Positions 40,150 through 49,900 of a stretch of DNA of 64,000 nt are shown piece by piece. Each line of letters starts with the position of its first letter. Position 1 is the stretch's first letter. The translations under genes were made by a program, and so were the position numbers. The stretch is taken from the NCBI GenBank assembly GCA_016801845.1, contig CM028909.1:12063813-12127812 (forward strand), in the 5' to 3' direction. The notes under the pieces are model-generated. The model was not told where the DNA came from. It ran no database searches and saw nothing but the letters and a program-made list of their open reading frames with translations. Source of the stretch: Polydactylus sextarius (taxonomy: Eukaryota > Chordata > Actinopteri > Polynemidae).

Positions 40150-43100
40150 AATACCAGGGAAAAAAACCCAACCAAACAAAAAGTATTTCCAGTGCTGTTA
40201 TTATGTGGGATAAAGATCAAGTTGGTGTTTGCCCCAAGTATAAAGCATGTAAAGAAATCAATAGTTAACTTCTGTTTTCAGCGGCTCAAGCTTCTTTCAG
40301 GTGCCATACAACACATGGATTCTGCCTGATCTACTTTAAAATAATAAATGATTGTCTTTAATGTAAATAAAACACGAAGCATAGCAAAAAAAATTGTGAA
40401 TATGAACATCCAGTATTGTGATGAACTGTGAGCGCATGTTAATTATATAAACCTGTCTGGCGTGTAATCTATGATACTGTGTTTAAATATACAAAAGATG
40501 ACGAGGTGAGGCAGCAACTGGAGATATTAAATCTGACAATGATTTCTTAATTTTTAAAAATGTTCCTCTCAAGTTTTTAAAGCCTGTTTTTACTCAAGAG
40601 CTAAAAAAGAAACCCTACATTTTATCCCATTCCCACATTTGAGAAACAATCCTGCCCATTGACTAACTGATTAATGGACTGTTTCAGTGTTAAGGCATCA
40701 GACAGATTAGAAGAGGACACGATGTATCAAAGACAAACACACTGACTCATTTATAAAAGGTTGACTGCGATTTTCAAAAGACTTTGTCTTTGATTCACAG
40801 ATGCTTTGTAATCTGGGCCTGGAAGACACAGCGGGGGCCAAACTAAAAATAATTTCAGATAATTATTTGATGATTTATGAGATAATCAAGCAGGAAAGGT
40901 GGAAACTATTTAAAACTTAAAATTGTCACCTCTAATATAACATCATGCTGAAAAATATACGCACACGATGACATCACTGGCGGTACAAAACTCGGCTGAC
41001 TTCTTTTTCCTGGTTCACATGTTTGATATCAGATGTTTGTGTCAGCAGATAAAGTGAGTGCAAGATAGACTGAGATCAAGTGATAACGATAAAGGGGAGA
41101 GAGGGGAAAAGAAGTTGAGTTCTTAGTGGCCTCAATGATGACATCAAGTGAACACAGCAGATGTTTGCAGGGGAAGGGGATCTAAAGGAAAACAAATCCT
41201 GATTCTTGCAGCTGTTTATGGCGACGCAGGCACACACCATTCTTCTACAAACACTTTGAAACCGTTCTGCGCTTATACACTGAGCCACAACCATATATTA
41301 TCCCTACATTACAGAATAATCCAGCGAAATCCTCAGTGAGTCCGCCTCCGTGTCGTTTGTAATGTAAGCGTTTCTAACAGTAAAGCACGGACACAGATCA
41401 CAGATGAACAAGAGCGAGGGAGAGAGTGTGTATCTAGGCAATTCTCATCAATAAAGAATGAAGCAATTAAGCTAATCTAAGACTGAAGGTGTCTTTTCTC
41501 CTCTATACCTACCACCAACTACTAGACTTCACAGAACAACAGCCATTAAAAGTTGGTACAAATGGTAGAACAAACTCTTCATTGTTCACCTTTGATTTGA
41601 AAGGATCCAACAATCACAATGATATTGTCACGATTTCTTTTTTTTTTTTTCTCTCTCTCTCTCATTTGACACAAGTCTTATGATAAGTGTGGAGCAGGAA
41701 ACAAGAACCAAACTGTTGCCTTCTACCTCGTCAATGCTGCACTGCAGTGAAATGCTGGAAATAGAAACTCTAAATAGAATTGCACATTACTTTCTAATTC
41801 CTTAGCCTTTCCATATGCCTGCACATCTGATTCGGATCTCTGGAGGTGATAAAATCCTGAACTTAAGGAGACTTAACACTTAAGTAGGCAAACTGTTGTA
41901 AGCCCACAGTTATCCAGGGTATTTTTGACCCTGACTAGGTCAAAGGGAGGAGAAAAGACCCTGACAGATTAACAGGTGCATTTTTTAAGAACTTCTGAGG
42001 ATCGTTGTGAAACAGAAAAAAATTCCCACAACCAAAATATCGCATCGCCACATATCCTTCAAGACCAATAATGACCTCACTAAACCTGTTCAGCAACCAC
42101 CCACCGCCCCTAAACCTCCTCTAAACACACTGAAACCAACTCCTGCAAACCTACTGATTACACAATAGTGAAACATATCCCGACTGTCATACATTATCCC
42201 CCTAAAAACTTCACGTCAGCCCCATTGGTAACACGATCTTTTACTGCTAAATGGCACGGTCAGCCCTCTGAAGGAGACCCAAAGAGTTGATAATCTCATG
42301 ATACAAAGACGCTCACTTCCTCCTTCCCCCACCCCCTCTCTTCTCCATTGTGAGACCAGTCCTCAAATCCAGTTTGGCTGGCACCAGGTGAGTCTACACC
42401 AGCAGCAACACTACACTTCCTCTAACCTTTAGGTGAGAAAACACCTCTTTCGGTAATGGCCGCTTCACCACAGCCAGAGTTAAACCCTACCTTCTACCAC
42501 AATGTGGAAGACGCTACTGGCCAACAGGCTTAATAGAGTCCTTTATTTTGTGGGTGTATGTGGTTGTGTATGTGTGTGTGTGTGTGTGTGTGTTAGAGAG
42601 AGAGCGAGAGACGCTGGAGCTCAGGACAAGGTGTGTTTGGGCACAGTAATAAGGCCGACTTAGGACACTTAAAGCTAAACAGACAAACCAAACATGAGCC
42701 TGTGCGGATGCTACGTCCTCTTCGCCTTTTCCTTTCTCGTCTCTACTTTCCTCCTCTCTCTCACTTATTACCCCTCTCATCCACTACAGTCTCTTGCATT
42801 TCCCTCCTCTCGCCCTTTCCAGAAGGTCCTTCCCTAAACCCCAGAGAGAGGGGAGGGAGGAGCCTCGGATGGCGAGGACGCACTGGTAATCCGTGCAGTG
42901 ACCCAGGTCAATTCAATTATCCTGTTTTCTTTCGCTGCGCAACGTGTGTGCCCATTTCACAGCCAACTCCCTTAATGCTCCCAGGATTAGCTTCTCTTAC
43001 TTTTAATGATCTACCTATCGACGCCTTGGGCAGCGCACACACACGAACACAAAGACGCACAAAGACAAGCAACTAAGTGTTTTTTTTTTGTGCTTGTTTG

Positions 43101-45365
43101 TTTGTTTTTTTGTTACATATTACTTTTCATATAAAAGAACTTGCTAAACACTTCCGGAAAGCTGAGGATCAAGAGAGGCTTTTTCCAAAATAAATATGCA
43201 ATTTTCAAGTTTGTGTGCACATTTGCTTATTCATGTAGGAGTGTGTTACGTAAACCACAGTAAGCAGAGGATTGTATTATCCATCTGCATTTACTCAGGC
43301 TTCACCTCACACCTCCAAGATTTGAGATAATCATCTTGGGCTTAACACGTTAGTGTAAAAGCTCGCTAATCTCAACCCCGGAGGAGGAAAAGAGGTCATT
43401 TTATACTAGTAAACTGTGCAGATGGCTGTCAGCACTGTAATATCCACGCAAGATCCACAGTATTAAGCACACACATACTGTAAAGCACCGCGCACACTCT
43501 GCTGAACTCGAGTTCAACGAAAGTCAACAAAGCGGTTTGATCGCTCGCAGTGAAAAACTGGCCCGGTGGTGAGAAGGTGTCTTTTAAAAGACGGGCACAG
43601 ACCAATTAGATTCTGCTGTAGTTTAGGTGTTGAGATGACACTTTCACCCAATTATCTAACCTAATCTTATTATCTCACCAGTCACTCACTAATTACATGA
43701 CTGGATAACTAACTAAGCAGAGACCAGCATTACAAAACTGCAGCAATTCAGGGAAACTCTAAAGCTTCAAAGTCATCAAATCACCACCACAGAGTCCTTT
43801 CCAAGATAAAAGTGCAGATCTGTTTCCTTTTGGCTCACATCCATCCTACCAATTTTCAGAGGCTGTTCAAGTTAATTCCACCTGCTGTTGTGACACTAAA
43901 CATATAATCTCACCAAAAAAAAAAAAAAAAAAAAAATCACACTACAAAAAAGATGATTTGGAACTGAAAACACATGGTATGCTTTTTGGTTGTTTCTTAT
44001 GACCCAAATCTACTGCACTGTCACTTTTGTTTATATTGCATCAAATATTTAGCAGCACTTTCCACTCAAGCCTGGAGACAGTAAACGGTGTAAAGAAGCA
44101 GGTTTATAAGTCTCACCTGGGATGTCCTGTCCATTGTAGTTCCATCCAACCACCGCCAGCATGGAGGGCAGAGGAGATCCAGGCCTACTGTCCCTGTCTC
44201 TCTCCCTGTCCCGCTCTCTGTCCCAGTTCCTCTCAGCCTGCTGGGTAATATGTCTGACTGTGTCCTTGTTCTTCCTGTTCTTCCTGCGCCCTGACCCTGA
44301 TAGGGGTTGCCAGGGCCCCTCTCCACTTCCCCCAGCAGCACCCCCATTCCCTTGCTCCCCACGGCTCTGGGCTGCCCCCCTAGGAGCATCCCGTGGATGA
44401 GAAGAGGAGGCGGGGGACACCTGTTCCTCTTTGACGGTGACAGGCCTGTAGTCGTGCGGCCAGGCGGGCTGGGAGTCGTGGCAGGCTTCCTCCTGGCTCT
44501 CATGGCTCTTGGGGGGTTCTTGGTCCTCCTTGCCATACGTGCTGCCTCCCTCGTGGCAGCTGGCGATGGCCGAGTCCCCAGAAGAGTTGGCTGGGCTGGT
44601 GCGGCGCACCAGCCAAGGGGAGGTGCTGCGACCAGACATGATGGAGGCCAAGGCTTCAGAAGCCATGCCTACAATCCCTCCTCCACCTCCTCCTAACCCC
44701 GCTCCCACAACACCCACTGCTCCTGATATACCTATTCCTCCTCCTCCTCCACCGCCGCCTCCTCCTCCACCTATGCCGGCAGCAGCGACAGCTCCCATCT
44801 CAAAGTCAGCCAGTTCATCAGCCATCTCGGAGCGGATGCTGATGTCCAGCGCCGCCTTGATGAAGCTGTGGCAGGCCTGGACAATGTCTGTCATCTGCAG
44901 GTAGCTGGCAGCTGACATGACTTCGATCACGTTCTTGCTGGTGAGAGCAAGGTGCGCTGAGTACATGAAGTCCAGGATGGCTTTGAAGCCTGTCGCCGTG
45001 ACGATGTCCAGGTGAGTGACAGTAGTCTGGTGCTGAGGCTCTGCCCCTTTTTTAACCTGAGGGACGAGGATTTATCTCACGTGAGATTTGTGCAAATCCT
45101 TTGCAAATACACTTAACACTACTACAAAAACAAAATGAAAACAAAAACAAATACTTAACCAAATCCTCCCAAGTCTTACCTGGCAGTAAAGAGTCTTGAA
45201 GTAGCGTGAGGAACCCAGGAGGACGTTCTTATGGGCCTTGAAGATCTTTCCGTCCACGATGACACACGCGTCGCAGAGGATGCCATGTTGCCTCTGCTCA
45301 TTGAGCTCTCTGAGGAGCTGACGGTAGTGAGAGGCGATCTCCATGTCCTCCTTCCTGTTGTTCAT
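11460..45365 (-). CDS. zbtb46: ZBTB46 (BTB-ZF, BTBD4) transcription factor, complete coding region in five exons
   Basis: Minus-strand exons are 45365-45180, 45056-44117, 22925-22644, 12182-12007 and 11900-11460. They total 2025 nt, a 674-residue protein; every junction is GT-AG and all phases agree. It starts MNNRKEDMEI, as in vertebrate ZBTB46. The BTB/POZ domain covers roughly residues 10-130 and includes FKAHKNVLLGSSRYFKTLYC. A low-complexity linker follows, with Gly-rich runs at 156-189, the ZBTB46-typical motif SPWLVRRTSPANSSGDSAIA (208-227) and a basic segment RRKNRKNKDTVRHITQQ. Two C2H2 fingers follow (C482, C485, H498, H502; C510, C513, H526, H530), then a degenerate third finger (C538, C541) and an acidic tail ending DFAWIS. 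Human ZBTB46 is about 589 residues, so this protein is longer, mainly in the linker and tail. Known role of the family member: nuclear repressor marking classical dendritic cells and endothelium; BTB for dimerisation and corepressors, fingers for DNA binding. 5' noncoding exons lie upstream. Confidence 0.93.
11901..12006 (-). other. short zbtb46 intron splitting finger 2
   Basis: A 106-bp GT-AG intron lies between the finger exon and the last exon. It is phase 0 and falls inside the second zinc finger. Confidence 0.9.
12007..12182 (-). CDS. zbtb46: zbtb46 fourth coding exon (C2H2 fingers 1 and 2)
   Basis: This 176-nt exon encodes residues 471-528. It carries finger 1 (KCPYCSFSAMHQCILKRHMRSH) and most of finger 2 (YPCEICGKKFTRREHMKRH). 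The last zinc-binding His of finger 2 is encoded in the next exon, beyond a 106-bp intron. The acceptor is CCCTACAG and the donor GTAAGT. Confidence 0.95.
12371..12384. promoter_or_regulatory. X-box-like (RFX family) palindromic motif
   Basis: GTTGCCCTGGCAAC has perfect inverted half-sites GTTGCC / GGCAAC, the consensus bound by RFX factors. It lies about 190 bp upstream, in transcript direction, of the zbtb46 finger exon. This is a motif match only; function is unproven. Confidence 0.35.
12731..12789. repeat. GT/GC-rich microsatellite
   Basis: A GT tract interrupted by GCGTGCATGCGTGCG, alternating purine-pyrimidine throughout. Confidence 0.9.
13489..13550. repeat. (AT)31 microsatellite
   Basis: A perfect AT tract of 62 bp, self-complementary and the longest perfect AT repeat seen here. 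Confidence 0.97.
14359..14413 (-). promoter_or_regulatory. two possible poly(A) signals for the nested zinc-finger transcript
   Basis: AATAAA occurs on the minus strand at 14413-14408 and again at 14364-14359, about 710-765 bp past the TGA at 15126-15124. They are the first such hexamers I found downstream of that stop. Confidence 0.35.
15124..15896 (-). CDS. terminal exon of the nested zinc-finger unit carrying all four fingers
   Basis: A 773-nt exon starts after an acceptor (CTTTTTGCCATCTCAG) and ends in TGA at 15126-15124. It encodes all four C2H2/C2HC fingers: FACSLCKRLFSSLDHLREHE, YFCSQCPASF, MQCVYCLKHF and HTCPACAKAF, with 12-residue Cys-to-His spacing in each. The His-rich spacer between fingers 1 and 2 reads GLQHHHHQPIQPRQ. 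Confidence 0.85.
15124..17683 (-). CDS. four-finger C2H2 zinc-finger protein nested in the zbtb46 intron (own gene or alternative zbtb46 3' exons)
   Basis: Exons 17683-17627, 16049-16007 and 15896-15124 join in frame through canonical splice sites (donors GTAAGC and GTATGA; acceptors GTGTTCACAG and GCCATCTCAG). From the ATG at 17683 they encode 290 residues. Finger 1 is C99, C102, H115, H119. After a His/Gln/Pro-rich spacer, finger 2 is C174, C177, H190, H195, finger 3 is C203, C206, H219, H224, and finger 4 is C232, C235, H248, C252 (C2HC type). Fingers 2-4 form a compact array (for example CSQCPASFTLKSNADRHEKT). The N-terminus is acidic (MDMEVEEAPEG). A nuclear DNA-binding role is inferred from the fingers. 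I do not recognise the family member. The frame stays open upstream of 17683 for more than 400 nt, so the true start is uncertain: either this ATG, the ATG at 18097, or splicing in from an earlier exon at 17991. The unit lies wholly within a zbtb46 intron on the same strand. Confidence 0.72.
16007..16049 (-). CDS. small internal exon of the nested zinc-finger unit
   Basis: A 43-nt exon encodes ESIRDEEDLKENST plus one base. The acceptor is TTTTGTGTTCACAG and the donor CACAG/GTATGA. It enters at phase 0 and leaves at phase 1, exactly as its flanking exons require, which is the main support for it. Confidence 0.7.
16821..16869. repeat. (CA)24 microsatellite
   Basis: A CA dinucleotide tract just upstream of the small nested exon. 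Confidence 0.95.
17627..17991 (-). CDS. first exon of the nested zinc-finger unit, extended model (Pro/Ser-rich)
   Basis: The minus-strand frame is open throughout. It encodes runs of Pro (near 17900) and Ser (near 17810), then SERMDMEVEEAPEG, and ends at GAG before the donor GTAAGC (17626-17621). A pyrimidine-rich acceptor (TTTCCTGTGCTCCTCAG) ends at 17992, which would start the exon at 17991 in phase 1. The simple-sequence runs weaken the argument that the upstream part is truly translated. The portion from 17683 down is better supported. Confidence 0.45.
18662..18684. repeat. (TG)n microsatellite
   Basis: A short perfect TG tract. Confidence 0.9.
21540..21562. repeat. (AC)n microsatellite
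   Basis: A perfect AC tract in the zbtb46 intron. Confidence 0.9.
22644..22925 (-). CDS. zbtb46: zbtb46 third coding exon (linker)
   Basis: This 282-nt exon encodes residues 377-469 with split codons at both ends (phase 1 in, phase 1 out). It includes SSDSRGERLDFF and SVANLKAALMSKNSLLSLRA, which match the human ZBTB46 linker segments as I recall them. The acceptor CTATTCAG is at 22926-22927 and the donor GTAAGT follows 22644. Its phase-1 donor could also join the alternative zinc-finger cassette at 17991. Confidence 0.92.
23629..23687. repeat. compound (CA)11(GA)18 microsatellite
   Basis: A CA tract switches directly to a GA tract at about 23651. Confidence 0.95.
26043..26056. promoter_or_regulatory. 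X-box-like motif in a low-repeat block
   Basis: GTTGCCATGGTAGC is one base from an RFX X-box (GTTGCCATGGTAAC). It lies in a low-repeat block in the big zbtb46 intron, at about 25920-26090. It could be an intronic regulatory element; only the motif supports this. Confidence 0.25.
27035..27069. repeat. (GT)n microsatellite
   Basis: A perfect GT tract of about 35 bp. Confidence 0.95.
27558..27634. repeat. two adjacent (CT)n microsatellites
   Basis: CT tracts at 27558-27582 and 27608-27634 are separated by a short CTTCTGTTCC-type spacer. Confidence 0.9.
27660..28085. repeat. G-rich/purine-rich low-complexity block
   Basis: The + strand is mostly G and A, with GGT, GGGT and GGGA repeats (for example GTGGGTGGGTGGGTG near 27995-28010). 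It generates spurious Gly/Glu/Arg-rich frames. Confidence 0.8.
29440..30200. repeat. long GA-rich (polypurine) low-complexity block
   Basis: Purines dominate the + strand for about 760 bp, with many GAGAGA runs (for example 29889-29910 and 30004-30055). The opposite strand reads as long Ser/Leu-rich frames, which are artefacts of the repeat. Confidence 0.85.
32592..32624. repeat. (CT)n microsatellite
   Basis: A perfect CT tract of about 33 bp. Confidence 0.95.
33818..33847 (+). repeat. poly(A)30 run
   Basis: Thirty consecutive A. It might be the tail of an old retroposon, but the preceding sequence shows no recognised SINE body or target-site duplication. Confidence 0.9.
33933..33969. repeat. 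(CA)n microsatellite
   Basis: A perfect CA tract of about 37 bp. Confidence 0.95.
36520..37160. mobile_element. possible degenerate interspersed repeat (nonautonomous DNA transposon-like)
   Basis: The composition changes from microsatellite-rich to unique-looking, GC-moderate DNA starting near TTTCCACCGCAGGAAC. It includes motifs such as TTACGGGAACTTGGCC and GGTACTCCTCGGTTTGGCCC that I associate with fish dispersed repeats. The 11-mer TTACGGGAACT also occurs at 36300-36310. No clear terminal inverted repeats or transposase frame were found, so class and boundaries are guesses. Confidence 0.35.
39789..39813. repeat. (GT)n microsatellite
   Basis: A near-perfect GT tract. Confidence 0.9.
40096..40146. 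repeat. (GT)25 microsatellite, one interruption
   Basis: A GT tract of about 51 bp with a single GC interruption. Confidence 0.95.
42570..42593. repeat. (TG)n microsatellite
   Basis: A perfect TG tract. Confidence 0.9.
44117..45056 (-). CDS. zbtb46: zbtb46 second coding exon (rest of BTB and linker)
   Basis: This 940-nt exon encodes residues 63-375 plus one base of codon 376. It follows a short 123-bp intron. It completes the BTB fold (THLDIVTATGFKAILDFMYS), then encodes the Gly-rich linker, the SPWLVRRTSPANSSGDSAIA motif, a KEEQVSPAS motif (resembling a SUMO-type K-x-E site, inferred) and an Arg/Asp/Glu repeat before the donor GTGAGA at 44116. Confidence 0.92.
45057..45179 (-). other. short zbtb46 intron inside the BTB domain
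   Basis: A 123-bp GT-AG phase-0 intron splits the BTB coding sequence after residue 62. Confidence 0.9.
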
Positions 45366-45403
45366 CTGTGTAGCTGAACAAAAGCCTCTCCTCCAAACGT
45401 CTG
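45180..45403 (-). CDS. zbtb46: zbtb46 first coding exon (start codon and first half of BTB)
   Basis: An acceptor (TTTCATTTCCCAG on the minus strand) places the exon start near 45403. The ATG is at 45365-45363, after about 38 nt of 5' UTR. The exon encodes residues 1-62, MNNRKED to YCQ, and ends in phase 0 at 45180 before GTAAGA. An upstream in-frame ATG at 45428 lies in the intron, so the downstream ATG, which matches the known N-terminus, is chosen. Confidence 0.92.
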
Positions 45404-46684
45404 CTGGGAAATGAAAAAAGAGACACAAAAGAGATCAACTTAGGATGTACCAATATTTTTTTTTTAAAGCGTGCAGCATGTCGTACCATAAAATGAAGTG
45501 TGGAAATATGACACAGCAGCTGAAAGGTACATTTTATACATTTATAGGGAATGAAACAAGATTTCTGACAGTCGCTGGCTACAGCAAAACTCTTTGCTTA
45601 ATATCTTTAAAGACATGCCAGGGTAAAGATTCTGAGTAATGAGTGTGACACAAAAATAATCATATCAATAGAAACCACATCTCAAGTGCTGTAGTTTGAT
45701 GTCTAAAAACAGCTCAGCAGCAAATAGTCAAAAAATCTCAGTGTTTAATCCATGTCTGACAGGTTCATTTGTGTGTGCGCATGTGTGTGTGTGTGTGTGT
45801 TTGTACTTGCTCATTAAAAATACGTCAGTTTAAAAAGCGTATCACTTTCACAAAACAGTTGAGAGGGAGAAAAACACCTCATTGAGTACAAACCACTTTA
45901 CCATTAGGTAAACACAGCTTCAATTTCTTTTCTTTTTTTTTCTTTGTTTCATCTCATTTCAAATGTGAATATTCAATCAGTTGTCTAGTTAAGATGAAGA
46001 TTTACTCTTGAACCTTCCCCTCGGTGCTTCTGATCTTGCCTGGTTCAGTCTAAGTTGTGAGCACAAAGTTTTCCTGAAAACTTCAGAGAAAAGACCTGTA
46101 ATGACATTTCGCAGAGCGGTTCGGCTGTCGCTGAATGGTGATGCAGTTCTCAATATTCATTGACAGGATTCAGTAGTGATATTACGGGACAATGGGATAA
46201 TTCATTGTTACTCATAGCAAATAAAAGTACAGCAAAAAATACATTCTAATACCTGGCGAGGCATGGTTATGCCTGTTTTTTGCGCTTACAGATATTGATG
46301 TAACATATAACAAAACATTATTCTCCATTTTTTTGTGTTTTGTTTTTTTCCCGTACAGGTTAGATGACATATGAGAGGCATTTTGAGCTCACACACAAGA
46401 GAAGGAATGCAGGTAAAGGCCACAGAGAAAGGAAAGCAGAAGTAGACAAAGGGAGGTGTGAACGTTGCTGTGTTGAACCATTCAACAAGGTAGTGGAGAA
46501 ACAAAGAGAAACCACATAAACCCTAGCAAACACAAACATACACACACACACACACATACAGAGAAAAGAAGAAGCAGAAGATGAACAGACACACACTCAG
46601 GCAGTGCATTAGCCGGAGCATTAGCAGCCGCCGCTCCCACTCTTGTCTTGGTGAGGGCTAAATCGCGAGGACGCAGAGTGTTAC

Positions 46685-46961
46685 CGAACGCAGCAGTGAT
46701 TTGTTTTGGGAACGCCACAGCTGTCAGCTCTCATGGGCCATTCTGACACATGACAGCTCGGGTTGGCCAAGGTGACAGCAGCGTTTGCTCGGGGGCCGGC
46801 ACACTTCAGGTCATGTTTAGCAAAGCTCTGCTCAACCTGATGGCTTGTAAGATCAGATAAATCCACAGTGTCTGCCACGTCCACTTGGACAAAGACACCT
46901 CCTATGAACGGCAGACGACGAGAGGATGGAGTGACGGCAACAACTGTTGAAGCCTCCTTTG
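46685..46961 (-). other. candidate 5' untranslated exon of zbtb46
   Basis: A minus-strand T15 tract followed by CATCAG makes a strong acceptor at 46962. After 277 nt of non-repetitive, moderately GC-rich sequence comes a donor-like TTCG/GTAAC. The interval lies 1.3 kb upstream of the first coding exon. It also has an open frame on the minus strand (47019-46681) with no recognised domain. No transcript evidence is available. Confidence 0.25.
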
Positions 46962-49900
46962 CTGATGAAAAAAAAAAAAAAAACATGTCCGGAGTCTGAT
47001 CAATGCACGGTTGGCTCACAAACTTTCACTTTGATTGTCGTTTTTTTTTTTTTTTTCCCAAGTCATAAAATTTATTGCAAGGAGGAAGAAACTTAGGAGT
47101 GAATTCAGACAGTGTCCCTCAGAGTCTCAAAAGGCAAGTTTTGACGCAAATGTTTTTATCCTTCTGCTCACACATTTCTCTGAAAAAAATCTATTGGCAG
47201 TCTAACCTTGAGATATTCTTTCCTTTCTGCGATGCCCTGATGGAGGCATTGAGAGTCTTCACCTCTCACCTTTGGAGACAAGCAGCTTTAAAGACATAGA
47301 ATCTCGCCTCCCCCTCTATGTGCTCTTCTCTCAGGGCTACTGGCACATTCAATTGTATAACCCGGTCAATAAGATAGGCTCCTTCTAAGAGCCTCATAAA
47401 ACACAGAAGAAGTCATTTATTCACTGAAAAATACCTCAATGCCCTGCTATTCCACAATTTTCCAAGCCAATATGAATGGTGAATTACAGGGTCACTGTAC
47501 AGCACATGCCAATCAGCAGCTCCAATTGGAGACATGCATCTACAGGTAGCACAAAGGAAGGCGTAAAAAAAAAAAAAATTGCCAGATACACCAAATCAGC
47601 ACCTGAAATTAGACCGCCGTCATGTGTTGCATTCACGGCGCTCTGTCCATTTATATCTTTGTTACCATTTTTCAATGTTCGAGTAACAATGGGGAACAAC
47701 AATGACAAGCACTCAAGAACATGCTAATGACAGTCACAGTGATGAATTATCAAGAGAAGTGAGTTTAAAGTTTCAAATTTATTTTGAGAAACAGAATCAG
47801 AATTTCTTTTCAGAAAACCCTCTGGTTAATCAACAGAATACAGTAAACTGTTTTCTTCTTAGTTTGAGAGTGAAACTGAAACTATGAATTGATTAGTCGA
47901 GCAACAGAATCAACAACTTGTAATTTTTTTGAAGCAAAAACAGCAAATGCGAAAAATAAACTCAAGGCTTTCAATTGAGAAAACACAATACATGAAGACT
48001 GTGAGATTCTTCACTATTGTCATACATTCTATAGACCAGATTAATAAATTAATTGGGAAAATAATTAAGAAAATTCATGTTTTCATGATGAAAATAATTA
48101 CTAGTTGCAGCCTCTAGTGCAAAAGATTCCTACACAAAATTCCATCCACCTCTATTGTAAGGGCATGAAAGCATAGATATCTCAAAAAGTGGAAAAGTAA
48201 TTCTAGTCGTAAATATTTGCATGACTGCATAATAGAGGAGGGAGACTAGGAAACACATTCTATCTGGGATCATTCAAAAGAAGCAGTAAAGGTTTTCTGA
48301 TAAGTGGGTTTGTGTGAGTTTGTATGCGTGTGCTGCATGAGCGTGTGGATAGGCTTGCACCCAAAGACATGTTAAATGGTGCCTCAAATTTAACAAAAAC
48401 AATGATCAGTGGAGGGTAAAACAACAGAAAAAAAACTGAGAAACAGAGAGGGAGAGGTCTAATCAGATGTATTGCTTCAATAGACTCAGAGACGTACTGA
48501 GTTAGTTAGGCAGAGAAGAGGAACTTTAATGGAGTGCGCTTTGACCTCTAAACTCTTCGCTTGCCTAATTGGCTTGTGTAATTTCAGCATGGCCAATTCC
48601 CTCCAGTCGCAGAACCCTTTTCCAGAGGAACCAATCCCAATGCTCCCTACTGCAGAACATAAACACCCACAAAAACGTCTTCAGTTTTCATCCTGACTTT
48701 TAATTTCCTCCAAGAACTACTCTATCTTACCCCATGAGTCTGGACCACTGGCAGGGCCAAATCCCCTTCCCTCTAACTGTGCACATACAGCCTTGATTTA
48801 TAGTTCACTTTTTCTTTTTTTTTTCTTCCAAAATATACACTTAACACAAGATGGGAAAGTAAGGTAAAATGAAGTTGTCAGACAATCAACTAAAGAGAAA
48901 AAGGCAGAGACTTTTGTGTCTCATCCAAAGCATTAGCAGTCTCACCAAGGCTACCGAAACTAAAGCCTGCTCTCAGGATGTCACAGAGCAGAAAAAAGCT
49001 TTTCATCCCTCTATGAAATTTCACTGCAAAAAAAAAAGTTTAAAAAAAAGCAAGGAAAAAGTCATCAGAAGGCAGACTGACAGCCTGTGAGCACTTATAT
49101 GTGGTCAAAGACGATTGTTTCAGTAAAGCATGCCACTAAAACTCCAAGTCCCTGTCACCCTTCGGAGGCCAAATCAAAAGTGACTGTTCTCCTTAACCCC
49201 CCCTCTCTCTCCTTAAACACACACACACGCACGCACACATAGTCAATAGCCTTGTTCCCCTCAACACACACACACGTACAGAGTCTCTGCCCCGAAATAC
49301 ACAAACACATACAAGAACTAAATACACACACGTTCACATGCTTCGTGGAGCCGTCATGGCATCACACCCGGTTTGTCCTGGTCACATCACAGCAAAGTCA
49401 CTTTAGGCCCCAGCCAGACGACTAAAGAGAAGAGACGTGTGATGGAGTGAGAGAATGGGGCTTCCTCCTCCTTGTGTTTCTCTTAATGCAGCCTGTCCCT
49501 CCAAGCCACTTCTCTGCCTCCTTGACCGCACAGGACCGAGGGTAGATGAAGTGCAAGGTCCTTCTGGATCACAGGCACAGCGATACTTTGTTTGTGTGGG
49601 GGTTTAACACAGGCGGCTTTCGCAGGGGGACCTCATGCTGTGATTTCACAAGGTATTAAGACATCGCACTGGTTGAAGATGTTGCAAAATGTGAAACAGC
49701 TTTACATAGGGTTTTAATACACAATTACACAACCTATTTTAGCAAAAAAAAAACAAAAAAAAAACCTCATATTAAACAGACTGTCTTTTTCGATAAAACT
49801 TGTCTGTTAATGGTTGAACTATCTGCAGGCTCCTTCATGCGTATGTGAGTCCCATCCGAACACTCTATTTTGAATTGCGATATTTCTAGTCGGTCGGGAC

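Larger units (their letters stand above)
22926..44116 (-). other. large zbtb46 intron (21.2 kb)
   Basis: It lies between the BTB/linker exon and the next linker exon. No coding exon was recognised on either strand. It is rich in CA/GT and CT/GA microsatellites and long purine-rich tracts (about 27360-28100, 29440-30200, 35280-35460 and 38640-39130), with one probable interspersed repeat near 36.5-37.2 kb. Low-repeat blocks such as 25920-26090 could be regulatory. Confidence 0.7.

Noticed and set aside
42633..43076. 147-residue + strand open frame
   Set aside because: No domain, a compositional mix of repeat and unique DNA, and no splice support.
44307..44904. Two + strand frames of about 130 residues with Pro runs
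   Set aside because: They are antisense to the zbtb46 linker exon; the Pro runs mirror the Gly codons.
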